From Candidatus Moranbacteria bacterium UBA2282 (lineage in GTDB: Bacteria; Patescibacteriota; Minisyncoccia; Moranbacterales; UBA2206), in the NCBI GenBank assembly GCA_002345745.1, contig DDWQ01000013.1, positions 1 through 15,749 on the forward strand: 15,749 nucleotides of DNA, in the 5' to 3' direction. The notes beneath the pieces are model-generated. The model saw only the letters and a list, made by a program, of their open reading frames with translations. It ran no database searches and was not told the origin of the DNA. Position 1 is the stretch's first letter. Each line of letters opens with the position of its first letter. The position numbers and the translations under genes were made by a program. Below, piece by piece: positions 1 through 6,034 of the stretch.

Positions 1-49
1 GTGACATTCCTGTACAAAGAAAAACAAATGGTCTTTTTTTATCTCCCAT
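1..49 (-). CDS. Start of a gene running off the left edge, possibly a P-loop nucleotide kinase
   Basis: Only the first 16 codons are inside the window, read leftwards from an ATG at 47-49. They give MGDKKRPFVFLCTGMS. A charged start followed by a hydrophobic beta strand and TGMS is how several P-loop kinases begin just before the GxGKS/T loop, for example APS-kinase-like proteins, but the loop itself would lie outside the window, so the family is a guess. There is no Shine-Dalgarno site. A possible extended -10 (TGC TAAGAT on the minus strand, 111-119) and a hairpin (79-102) lie upstream. It would be the next member of the minus-strand array bounded by the repeat at 141-220. Confidence 0.4.
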   Translation of the reverse strand, partial: MGDKKRPFVFLCTGMS

Positions 50-78
50 TATTTTAATTTATGAATTAATTATTTATC

Positions 79-102
79 CCGTCAAATATTATTTGACTGG
101 GA
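79..102 (-). repeat. Hairpin element, copy A
   Basis: On the minus strand this reads CCCAGTCAAAT, a 3-nt loop, then ATTTGACGGG, forming a 10-bp stem with one bulged A. It would lie in the 5' leader of the edge gene. A second copy with the same bulge and a compensatory base-pair change is at 5467-5506 in the opposite orientation. Confidence 0.6.
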
Positions 103-140
103 CTGAATTAATCTTAGCACACTCCACTAGATTTTTATTT

Positions 141-220
141 GTGCGAGTATTGTTTTTGGTGAGCATGGTGATTGCTGCGTAACTAGTTACTGAACAAATT
201 TAGTCGAGGACCGTCCTCGC
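141..220 (-). repeat. Cassette-boundary repeat, copy 1
   Basis: This is one of four related intergenic repeats (also 806-877, 2104-2191, 3056-3146), all in one orientation and each on the 3' side of a minus-strand gene. Shared blocks, read on the plus strand, are GTGC.AGT.TTGTTTTTG, a GT-rich stretch, TTGCGTAACTAGTTACTGAA, CAAATTTAGT and CGAGGAC.GTCCTCG. This copy has perfect palindromes GTAACTAGTTAC (179-190) and CGAGGA/TCCTCG (205-219). It lacks about 9 bp of the GT-rich block relative to copies 3 and 4. It lies beyond the terminator of the coiled-coil gene. Confidence 0.8.
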
Positions 221-250
221 TATGACTCTCTACGATAAATTTTGTTAAAT

Positions 251-276
251 AAAAAACGGTTTTGATCCGTTTTTTT
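251..276 (-). terminator. Terminator of the coiled-coil gene
   Basis: AAAAAACGG and CCGTTTTTT form a 9-bp stem with a 7-nt loop and a T run on either strand. It begins about 20 nt past the stop codon of the minus-strand gene at 297-740. The stem has only three GC pairs, so it may be weak. Confidence 0.6.
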
Positions 277-296
277 AATATTTTAAGATTCTATAT

Positions 297-740
297 TTAT
301 CCAGTCACCAAAGCTGATTTTTCTAATTTAACTATACGTTTTTCATGATTTTCAGCAACTTCTTTTCCAGCTTTCATTGTTGACTCAATTTTTATATTAA
401 CAATATTAGATTTCATTTCATCGATATCATCCAATATTAAATCGACTTTTTCTTCAACATTTATTAATCGACCTTCAACATTTATTAATCGACCTTCAAC
501 ATTCACCAGTCGATCTTCAACATTCACCAGTCGATCTTCAACATTCACCAGTCGATCTTCAACTCTAATTAGTCGTGTATCAATTTGTTCTACCTTATTC
601 TCAACATTCATCAGTCTACCGTCAATCATTTCAAGCTTCTCTCCGAAAACCTTGAAGTCACCACGAATACCTTCAAGCATTATTTCAACTTGAGCTTTAG
701 GCATAAAATCTTTATTTATATTTTCTTCTTGTTTATCCAT
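297..740 (-). CDS. Coiled-coil protein built of near-identical heptads
   Basis: The family is not recognised. The 147-aa protein has no signal peptide or membrane segment. From about residue 35 to 105 it is a run of heptads of the type (R)LVNVED, where the L and V positions give a continuous hydrophobic stripe, so a long parallel coiled coil is expected. Five of the heptads are encoded by near-perfect 21-bp DNA repeats at 453-557. The C-terminal third is a charged helix ending in EKSALVTG. Start: ATG at 738-740 sits 6 nt after a consensus -10 box, implying a leaderless mRNA. It is a single-gene unit with its own promoter (747-776) and terminator (251-276), placed between repeat copies 1 and 2. 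A structural or scaffolding role is possible, but nothing in the sequence shows a function. Confidence 0.75.
   Translation of the reverse strand: MDKQEENINKDFMPKAQVEIMLEGIRGDFKVFGEKLEMIDGRLMNVENKVEQIDTRLIRVEDRLVNVEDRLVNVEDRLVNVEGRLINVEGRLINVEEKVDLILDDIDEMKSNIVNIKIESTMKAGKEVAENHEKRIVKLEKSALVTG
453..557 (-). repeat. Five tandem 21-bp units encoding heptads
   Basis: Two units of one sequence (453-473, 474-494) are followed by three units of a second (495-515, 516-536, 537-557). Units within each block are identical at the DNA level. More diverged units flank the run. Each unit encodes one coiled-coil heptad (LINVEGR or LVNVEDR type), so copy-number changes keep both frame and heptad register. 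Confidence 0.9.
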
Positions 741-746
741 AACATT

Positions 747-776
747 ATTATACTAAACTCAGTGTTCATATGTCAA
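747..776 (-). promoter_or_regulatory. Consensus sigma-70 promoter of the coiled-coil gene
   Basis: On the minus strand, TTGACA (771-776), an 18-nt spacer and TATAAT (747-752) match consensus fully. The -10 box ends 6 nt before the ATG, so the expected transcription start falls on or next to the A of the start codon. Confidence 0.8.
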
Positions 777-805
777 TTGTCATTTTTTTCATCTTTTTTT
801 CATCT

Positions 806-877
806 GTGCAAGTGTTGTTTTTGAATGGTTTTTGGCGAGCGTGGTGGTTGTTGCATAACTATTTGCTGAACAAATTT
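806..877 (-). repeat. Cassette-boundary repeat, copy 2 (truncated)
   Basis: It shares GTGCAAGTGTTGTTTTTG, the GT-rich block and CTGAACAAATTT with the other copies, but stops before the CGAGGA/TCCTCG palindrome. The central palindrome is degraded (ATAACTATTTGC). Its end overlaps the last codons and the TAG stop of the Nudix gene. It lies directly upstream of the coiled-coil promoter in minus-strand order. Confidence 0.7.
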
Positions 878-1404
878 TCAGATAAATAATCTGATATTTC
901 TGTGAATCCAGCTACACCACCAGCCCATTTTTCAGAATCATTCTCCATACCATTTTTTATATCCTGAATATTCATCCATTGCACTTTTTGTACCTCACCA
1001 TCATTGAAAGTCAAATCACCTAAATTGCCATTGTATTCGAAATAATATCGAAGTGAAAATTCACGATTTGGAAACTTATCACTCTTCCGCCAAGTTCCTA
1101 CTATTAAACTAGCTAGATCAATATCCAAACCAATCTCCTCTTTCATTTCTGCCCAAACACCTTCTTCAAGTGATGCGCCAGCCTTTATGTGCCCTCCGAA
1201 TCTAGTATCCCATTTATTTGGAGCTAGGTCTTTCAATTTTGAACGCAAATGAACCAAGAATTCAATTACATTATCATTCTTTCGAAAAACATAAACATGC
1301 ACAGTCCGATGCCATATGCCTTCTGCATGCACTTTGCTCCGTGGCGCACTTTCGCCAGTCAGCTCGTTATTTTCCGAAACGATGTCTAAAAGTTCTTCGC
1401 TCAT
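859..1404 (-). CDS. Nudix hydrolase, IDI/YfcD-like
   Basis: Nudix proteins hydrolyse nucleoside diphosphates linked to another group, or isomerise isopentenyl diphosphate in the IDI branch. The segment around RSKVHAEGIWHRTVHVYVF, then GGHIKAG and EMKEEIGLDI, fits the IDI/YfcD-like type. In the Nudix box (GX5EX7REUXEEXGU) the metal-binding E15, E18 and E19 equivalents are present, but E6 and R14 are both Ala, so the substrate is uncertain. The ATG at 1402-1404 (MSEELLD) is chosen, giving 181 aa; a longer reading begins with TTG at 1425 and overlaps the upstream gene. The ATG lies 10 nt after the stop of the S51 peptidase gene, so the two are probably co-transcribed. The last residues (LFSK) and TAG stop lie within repeat copy 2. 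Confidence 0.85.
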   Translation of the reverse strand: MSEELLDIVSENNELTGESAPRSKVHAEGIWHRTVHVYVFRKNDNVIEFLVHLRSKLKDLAPNKWDTRFGGHIKAGASLEEGVWAEMKEEIGLDIDLASLIVGTWRKSDKFPNREFSLRYYFEYNGNLGDLTFNDGEVQKVQWMNIQDIKNGMENDSEKWAGGVAGFTEISDYLSENLFSK

Positions 1405-1414
1405 ATTTTTTTTA

Positions 1415-2029
1415 TTATTTTTCAATAAATTTCACTTCTCCATCCCTCACTAGAACTGCTTGATCGTTGGTCAAAGTTTTGACCGGATATTTCGATGTTT
1501 GGCTTTCGCTTTCGACCGCTTCACGATATTTTTCCTGGTAGTGCACAAAGACATTGAAATCAACAAGGTTCATTCCGGAAAAGTCTTCAATGCCAACATC
1601 ATTGGAATCTCCGTCCGTACCTTTCCATCCGGCAGTTTCAATCGTTGGTCCGGCGATGATGCTACCGGCGCTGACGCCGATATAAATCACGCTTTTTTCA
1701 ATTAACTCTTTGACTACTTTATCAAAACCGCTTTCACAAACACACTTCAAAAGAAAGAATGTGTTTCCGCCTTGGACATAGATGACATCCTTGTCGGCAA
1801 GCATCTCACGAAGTTCATTCTCACCCTTGCCTTCAATGTCAATTTCCTCAACCTGCAATCCCAACTCAATCATAATAGCTCTTTCATTTTCTACATACGA
1901 AATATCCTCCTCAACTTTTGAGGCGGTTGTGATGTGAGCCAATTTAATTTGCCCAGCCGGCTTGGGAAGGATCTTCACAATCTCATCCCTCATATTCATC
2001 CCGGCTGAAGTTAGCAAGATTGTTTTCAT
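1415..2029 (-). CDS. Peptidase S51 / dipeptidase E family protein
   Basis: This 204-aa protein has the class-I glutamine-amidotransferase-like fold of the PepE family, which cleaves N-terminal Asp dipeptides; relatives include cyanophycinase. Visible marks are YVQGGNTFFLL (residues 84-94), the nucleophile elbow GVSAGS with Ser120, and FVHYQEKY with His163 as the likely catalytic base. Family length is about 200-240 aa, so it looks complete. It starts at ATG 2027-2029 without a Shine-Dalgarno site. An extended -10 (TGC TAGAAT) lies about 36 nt upstream. It is the first gene of a two-gene unit with the Nudix hydrolase, between repeat copies 2 and 3. The cytoplasmic substrate cannot be told from the sequence. 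Confidence 0.88.
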   Translation of the reverse strand: MKTILLTSAGMNMRDEIVKILPKPAGQIKLAHITTASKVEEDISYVENERAIMIELGLQVEEIDIEGKGENELREMLADKDVIYVQGGNTFFLLKCVCESGFDKVVKELIEKSVIYIGVSAGSIIAGPTIETAGWKGTDGDSNDVGIEDFSGMNLVDFNVFVHYQEKYREAVESESQTSKYPVKTLTNDQAVLVRDGEVKFIEK

Positions 2030-2064
2030 GGGGTTACTTAATTCATGAATTAAATACTAAATTA

Positions 2065-2073
2065 ATTCTAGCA
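2065..2073 (-). promoter_or_regulatory. Probable extended -10 promoter of the S51-Nudix unit
   Basis: On the minus strand TGCTAGAAT is an extended -10 (TGn plus TAGAAT), within a context (GTGTGCTAGAATTAAT) closely repeated at 109-120 ahead of the edge gene. No good -35 box is visible. The transcription start would be near 2058, giving a leader of about 28 nt. Confidence 0.45.
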
Positions 2074-2103
2074 CACTCGCCGCCTCCGCATATTTTTTCG
2101 CTT

Positions 2104-2191
2104 GTGCGTGTTGTTTTTGGCTGGTTTTTGGTGGATATGGCGCTTGTTGCGTAATTAGTTACTGAACAAATTTAGTCGAGAACTGTCCTCG
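2104..2191 (-). repeat. Cassette-boundary repeat, copy 3
   Basis: This is a full-length copy: GTGCGTGTTGTTTTTGGC, the GT-rich block, TTGCGTAATTAGTTACTGAA, CAAATTTAGT and CGAGAACTGTCCTCG. It ends next to the stop codon of the IMPase-family gene (TAG at 2193-2195). Read on the minus strand, the terminal stem keeps pairing through a G-U wobble. Confidence 0.8.
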
Positions 2192-2192
2192 A

Positions 2193-2960
2193 CTACGTAA
2201 TTACAAACTTCAATAGTTCATCATGGATAACTCCGTTAGAAACAATAATATTATCTTTTGAAATATCAAATTCTTCTCCATTCCAATCGCTCACCTTTCC
2301 ACCAGCTTCCTCAACTAGCAGACAATGACAATAATCCCAAGGTGATGATCCCTTGGATACAAACCCATCATATCTGTCATAGGCAACCCCTGAAATTTCT
2401 TCGTGACAACACATATTATTTTTTACTTGCCAGACATTTTCAACAATTTTTGAAACTATTTCTCCTTCTAATTTTTTATCTGGTAATGTTCTGACAACCA
2501 CATCGGAAAGCTCCAATGTTCTATTGCCGACACTGATTTTAGCATTATTTTTAAAAGCACCTTGCCCTTTAATTGCCCAGAAGAGTTCTTCCGTTACAGG
2601 ATTGTATGTAATAGATAAAATAGGCTTTCCATTTTTTACAAGTCCGATACCAATAAAAAACACGGGTATATTACGGACGAAATTTCTTGTCCCATCAATC
2701 GGGTCAACCACGAAAGCATAATCTGAAATTTTTGAAATTTCATCAGCCTCTTCACTGATAATTGAAATACTGGGATAATTTTTCTCCAAATGAGTCAAAA
2801 TAGCTTCATTGGTCTCGATGTCGAATTTAGTTAGCAAATCATTGGCGCTGCTTTTGGTTGTGAATTCTTTATTTTTTGATTCAAAACCTTTTTTCACATT
2901 CACTCCAACATTTCGTAGAAGTGCTTCAAGGTCGTTTTTAATTTCTTCCAAGTTCATCAT
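2193..2960 (-). CDS. Inositol-monophosphatase-family phosphatase
   Basis: The protein belongs to the Mg-dependent, Li-sensitive phosphatase family (IMPase, CysQ, FBPase-like), which removes phosphate from inositol phosphates, 3'-phosphoadenosine phosphates or sugar bisphosphates. All three signatures are visible: ISEEA with Glu70, VVDPIDGTRNF with Asp86, Asp89 and Thr91, and SSPWDYCHCLLVEEAGG with Asp209. At 255 aa it is full length. The start is one of two adjacent ATGs (2955-2960), in an AT-rich stretch without a Shine-Dalgarno site. It is a single-gene unit between repeat copies 3 and 4, with its TAG stop touching copy 3. The exact substrate within the family cannot be assigned. Confidence 0.9.
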   Translation of the reverse strand: MMNLEEIKNDLEALLRNVGVNVKKGFESKNKEFTTKSSANDLLTKFDIETNEAILTHLEKNYPSISIISEEADEISKISDYAFVVDPIDGTRNFVRNIPVFFIGIGLVKNGKPILSITYNPVTEELFWAIKGQGAFKNNAKISVGNRTLELSDVVVRTLPDKKLEGEIVSKIVENVWQVKNNMCCHEEISGVAYDRYDGFVSKGSSPWDYCHCLLVEEAGGKVSDWNGEEFDISKDNIIVSNGVIHDELLKFVIT

Positions 2961-3055
2961 ATTAGTATTTTATATTTTATTATCTATTAATCTAATTTAA
3001 AACTAGCACTTTTTAGCACAAAAGGAAACCACCCGCTTCCCCAGAGTTTTTCATT

Positions 3056-3146
3056 TGCACAAGTGTTGTTTTTGGCTGGTTGTTGGTGGGTGTGGTGGTT
3101 GTTGCGTAACTAGTTACTGAACAAATTTAGTTGAGGACTGTCTTCG
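3056..3146 (-). repeat. Cassette-boundary repeat, copy 4
   Basis: This full-length copy contains TTGCACAAGTGTTGTTTTTG, the longest GT-rich block, TTGCGTAACTAGTTACTGAA, CAAATTTAGT and TGAGGACTGTCTTCG. It ends 11 nt from the stop of the suffix-domain gene. The central unit on the minus strand is a near-palindrome, TTGTT-ca-GTAACTAGTTAC-gc-AACAA. Confidence 0.8.
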
Positions 3147-3157
3147 CTAGGTAGTTT

Positions 3158-3346
3158 TTAATAATTATTATCCCGCAGATTTTTTCTTTGATTATACAAC
3201 CTCTCCGTGAAGCCACCTTGATCCAAAAACTCTTCGCTCAGCTTTTTCAATTGCCTATCAAGCAGATAGTTTGTTTGGTGAATGAGACAAATGAGAACAT
3301 TAGCAGCAAGCTCTGAATTTTTCAGATAAGTCTCATAAGTCATCAT
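3158..3346 (-). CDS. Stand-alone four-helix-bundle suffix domain protein
   Basis: The 62-aa product (NSELAANVLICLIHQTNYLL, then DRQLKKLSEEFLDQGGFTER) resembles the suffix domain normally found after an S23-type four-helix-bundle domain. Here it begins directly with the suffix; no bundle domain lies upstream, because the dnaK terminator starts about 30 nt away. It may be a truncated remnant or a genuine small protein. It starts at one of two adjacent ATGs (3341-3346). A possible extended -10 (TGG TATGAT, 3360-3368) would give a leader of only about 6-7 nt. Function is unknown. It ends the array before the heat-shock locus. Confidence 0.6.
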   Translation of the reverse strand: MMTYETYLKNSELAANVLICLIHQTNYLLDRQLKKLSEEFLDQGGFTERLYNQRKNLRDNNY

Positions 3347-3375
3347 TGATCATATCGCAATCATACCACACAATC

Positions 3376-3406
3376 AAAAAAGCGAGGTTTTGACACCCCG
3401 CTTTTT
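3376..3406 (-). terminator. dnaK terminator
   Basis: On the minus strand AAAAAGCGGGG pairs with CCTCGCTTTTT (one G-U pair) and a T run follows. It lies 15 nt past the dnaK stop and just upstream of the suffix-domain gene. Confidence 0.8.
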
Positions 3407-3421
3407 CTAGAAAGATTCCTG

Positions 3422-5338
3422 TTATTTCTTTTCTTCAGTTTTCTCTTCAGGCTTTGCCTCAGTCTCCGCATCTTTCGGAGCATCTTCAGCTTTTGGCGCT
3501 TCTCCTTCAGCTGCACCGGGAGCAGGTTGCTCAGGTTGAGCTGCTTTATAGAGTTCTTCACCAATCTTTTGCGCTTCGACAGAAAGTTCTTCTGTTGCTT
3601 TTTTGATCGCAGCAACATCATCACCATCTTTCACGCTTTTCAACGCTTCAATTTTTTCTTCCACTGGTTTCTTTTTGTCCGCTGAGATTTTCTCGCCAGC
3701 GTCACGCAAAGCTTTTTCAGTGGTGAAGATCAAAGTGTCAGCTAGATTCTTGGTTTCGACACTTTCTTTTTTGACCTTGTCTTCATCTGCATGCGTTTCC
3801 GCATCTTTTCTCATCCGTTCGATTTCTTCTTTGGAAAGTCCAGTGGAAGCTTCGATGCGAATGGATTGTTCTTTGTTAGTTGCTTTGTCTTTGGCTTTGA
3901 CCGATAGCACACCATTGGCATCAATGTCGAAAGTTACTTCGATTTGTGGAATGCCGCGTGGTGAAGGTGGAATGCCGTCCAAAATAAATCTACCGAGAGA
4001 TTTGTTGTCAGTTGCCATTTCTCGCTCTCCTTGTAAGACATGGATTTCTACAGAAGGTTGATTGTCAGCAGCCGTGGAGAAAGTTTGTGATTTGGCTGCT
4101 GGAATGGTGGTGTTTCTTTCAATGAGAGCTGTTCGGATTCCACCCATTGTTTCAATTCCAAGTGTAAGTGGTGTCACGTCCAAAAGCAACACGTCTTTGA
4201 CATCCCCTTGCAAAACTCCACCTTGGATTGCAGCTCCGAGAGCCACCACTTCATCTGGATTCACAGAAATATTTGGTTTCTTGCCAAAGAATTTTTCCAC
4301 AATTTGCAACACCAATGGCATTCTGGTCATTCCTCCGACCAAGATCACTTCGTTGATGTCAGCGACAGTCAACTTCGCATCAGCCAATGCTTTTTTAGTT
4401 GGTTCCAAAGTTTTTTGCACCAAGTCGCCTACCAATTCTTCCAGTTTAGCGCGAGTCAATTTCATTACTAGATGTTTTGGACCATTCGCATCAGCTGTGA
4501 TGAAAGGTTGATTGATTTCGGTTTCCACAGCGGTGGAAAGTTCAATTTTTGCTTTTTCAGCTGATTCTTTGATTCTTTGTAATGCCAATGGATCTTTTGA
4601 CAAATCAACACCTTCTTGTTTTTTGAATTCATCAATAATCCAGTGAATCAACACTTGGTCAAAGTCGTCTCCGCCTAGATGAGTGTCACCGTTAGTGGAT
4701 TTCACTTCCACAGTGTCTTCAGAAACTTCCAAAATGGAAATATCGAAAGTTCCACCGCCAAGATCATAGACCGCAATTTTTTCGTCTTTCTTTTTGTTGA
4801 AACCATACGCCAAAGCGGCCGCCGTTGGCTCATTGATGATGCGCAAAACTTTCAGTCCCGCAATTTCTCCCGCCTCAATTGTCGCTTTTCTTTGAGAGTC
4901 GTCGAAATAGGCTGGCACTGTGATCACTGCTTCGGTGATTGATTGACCTAATTTTTCTTCCGCATCTGCTTTGAGTTTTCCCAAAACCATAGCTGAAATT
5001 TCTTGCGGTGTATATTCTTTGCCACCCATCAAAATTTTCACCCCTTCACCTGATTTCACAATTTTATACGGCATAGTTTTCATATCCCGCGCCACTTCCG
5101 CGTCATCAAAATGTCGTCCAATCAAACGCTTGATTGAAAACAAAGTGTTTTCCGGATTAGTCACCGCTTGGCGTTTCGCCAAAAGACCTACCAGTCTTTC
5201 ATTGGTTTTTGACATCGCGATCATTGAAGGAGTGGTTCGCACACCCTCTTTGTTCTCCACGATGACTGGACTGCCACCCTCCACGATAGCCATCGCAGAG
5301 TTAGTCGTCCCGAGATCAATACCTAATACTTTTCCCAT
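3422..5338 (-). CDS. dnaK: Chaperone protein DnaK (Hsp70)
   Basis: This ATP-dependent chaperone binds exposed hydrophobic segments of client proteins in the cytoplasm, with DnaJ and GrpE as co-factors. The 638-aa protein is full length: phosphate-1 loop GIDLGTTNSAMA at the N-terminus, GGGTFDIS, the adenosine motif VILVGGMTRMP, then the substrate-binding domain (LLLDVTPLTLGIET) and a helical lid. The tail is rich in E, K, P and A and ends in EEKTEEKK. The ATG at 5336-5338 (MGKVLGIDLG) is chosen; 30 more in-frame residues upstream come from repeats in the leader and match no DnaK. There is no Shine-Dalgarno site. grpE and hrcA lie further along on the same strand, but two plus-strand genes intervene, so dnaK needs its own promoter; TATTAT (5545-5550) is a weak -10 candidate. 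No CIRCE is seen in front of it. Confidence 0.98.
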   Translation of the reverse strand: MGKVLGIDLGTTNSAMAIVEGGSPVIVENKEGVRTTPSMIAMSKTNERLVGLLAKRQAVTNPENTLFSIKRLIGRHFDDAEVARDMKTMPYKIVKSGEGVKILMGGKEYTPQEISAMVLGKLKADAEEKLGQSITEAVITVPAYFDDSQRKATIEAGEIAGLKVLRIINEPTAAALAYGFNKKKDEKIAVYDLGGGTFDISILEVSEDTVEVKSTNGDTHLGGDDFDQVLIHWIIDEFKKQEGVDLSKDPLALQRIKESAEKAKIELSTAVETEINQPFITADANGPKHLVMKLTRAKLEELVGDLVQKTLEPTKKALADAKLTVADINEVILVGGMTRMPLVLQIVEKFFGKKPNISVNPDEVVALGAAIQGGVLQGDVKDVLLLDVTPLTLGIETMGGIRTALIERNTTIPAAKSQTFSTAADNQPSVEIHVLQGEREMATDNKSLGRFILDGIPPSPRGIPQIEVTFDIDANGVLSVKAKDKATNKEQSIRIEASTGLSKEEIERMRKDAETHADEDKVKKESVETKNLADTLIFTTEKALRDAGEKISADKKKPVEEKIEALKSVKDGDDVAAIKKATEELSVEAQKIGEELYKAAQPEQPAPGAAEGEAPKAEDAPKDAETEAKPEEKTEEKK

Positions 5339-5345
5339 AGAATTA

Positions 5346-5370
5346 GTTTGTAGTTTGTAGTTTGTAGTTT
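5346..5370. repeat. 7-bp tandem repeat in the dnaK leader
   Basis: GTTTGTA is repeated 3.6 times, ending 8 nt upstream of the dnaK start codon. It offers no ribosome-binding sequence in the dnaK direction (ACAAACT on the mRNA). Confidence 0.85.
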
Positions 5371-5374
5371 CCCC

Positions 5375-5425
5375 GCCTTGCGTCGACAAGTGAATGTCTT
5401 CACGAGTCGAGGCAGGTAGGCTACC
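5375..5425. repeat. Hairpin repeats in the dnaK leader
   Basis: The main hairpin has segments GCCT, CGAC and GTGAA pairing with TTCAC, GTCG and AGGC around a 4-nt loop (5375-5413), with small internal loops. A second small palindrome, GGTAG-g-CTACC, follows at 5415-5425. In frame this DNA produces the spurious N-terminal extension of the dnaK reading frame. Confidence 0.6.
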
Positions 5426-5466
5426 CACCAGAAACCTTACTTTAATTTATTACTTTTTATTATTTA

Positions 5467-5506
5467 CCCAGTTAAATTTCCACAGAGTGGAACCTATTTA
5501 ACGGGG
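5467..5506 (+). repeat. Hairpin element, copy B, with nested palindrome
   Basis: CCCAGTTAAAT (5467-5477) pairs with ATTTAACGGGG (5496-5506) with one bulged A, as in copy A at 79-102. Between them is the perfect palindrome TTCCAC-aga-GTGGAA (5478-5492). It lies between the dnaK start and the divergent promoter at 5553-5581. Confidence 0.65.
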
Positions 5507-5552
5507 TCTATTTCAATTTCCAAATCGATTTAGAAACTGAAAGGATAATAAT

Positions 5553-5581
5553 TTGACAAAACTCATATTGTCTGCTATAAT
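5553..5581 (+). promoter_or_regulatory. Consensus promoter of the two orphan genes
   Basis: TTGACA (5553-5558), a 17-nt spacer and TATAAT (5576-5581) with an extended TGC match consensus fully. The transcription start would be near 5588, leaving a leader of about 68 nt before the ATG at 5656. Confidence 0.88.
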
Positions 5582-5655
5582 TACAAATCAGGTACAGTTC
5601 CTGATTTCTTTCCCAATTTATATTTGTCTATTAACCCCCAACAAGGAGGATCATC

Positions 5656-5961
5656 ATGTCCAGAAAACGCATCAATACCAAGGAGATTACAGTAACATTG
5701 GAGACACTATTAGCTACGTTGGAATTTCTTCAAGGATTAGATTTGAGAAAAGAAGGTAACTTTTCTCAGGAAAAACTCAATCAAATGGCAGTTGCTGAAA
5801 TTATATTGGAAGTGTTGACTGACATGCACAACGATGTTATCACTAAAAGCGAAGGTTCCACGCCTGTAGCTTACACAACTATTACTGTTCCAAGACAATT
5901 ATTAGACAATTTGCAAACTTTTTTTAATGCCCATTTGAAAAGCTTGTCCAAGAAGAAGTGA
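5656..5961 (+). CDS. Orphan 101-aa protein between dnaK and grpE
   Basis: Not recognised. The product is soluble, with no signal peptide or membrane segment. It seems mostly helical in the N-terminal two thirds (ITVTLETLLATLEFLQGL, VAEIILEVLTDMHNDVI), followed by VAYTTITVPRQLLDNLQTFF and a basic KSLSKKK tail. The start is well supported: AAGGAGGA at 5643-5650 sits 5 nt before the ATG. It is driven by a consensus promoter and shares a unit with the 53-aa gene at 6035, ending at the terminator at 6220-6251. It runs against the flanking dnaK and grpE, splitting the usual heat-shock operon. The stop is TGA. A strong Shine-Dalgarno site sets it apart from the neighbouring chaperone genes and may point to transfer, though this is inference. 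Confidence 0.8.
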   Translation: MSRKRINTKEITVTLETLLATLEFLQGLDLRKEGNFSQEKLNQMAVAEIILEVLTDMHNDVITKSEGSTPVAYTTITVPRQLLDNLQTFFNAHLKSLSKKK

Positions 5962-6034
5962 CAATTAATTTTCTTCATGATAGGCTAGAAATAGTTTTTT
6001 CATCCATCAACCTCAATTAAGAAGGAGTTTGGAA

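Noticed and set aside
453..557. CRISPR-like array
   Set aside because: The 21-bp units are contiguous without spacers and lie inside a coding frame.
1405..1425. TTG start of the Nudix gene
   Set aside because: It overlaps the upstream gene and uses a rarer start; the ATG at 1404 gives a normal protein.
141..3146. Calling the four repeats true integron attC sites
   Set aside because: No convincing RYYYAAC and GTTRRRY pair was found at the repeat ends and no integrase is in the window; kept only as a hypothesis.
3361..3627. Lys/Arg-rich 88-aa frame overlapping the dnaK 3' end
   Set aside because: It is a frame shadow of the Glu/Lys-rich DnaK tail.
5339..5428. N-terminal extension of the dnaK reading frame
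   Set aside because: The extra residues are encoded by hairpin and 7-bp repeats; the DnaK family starts at MGKVLGIDLG (5338).
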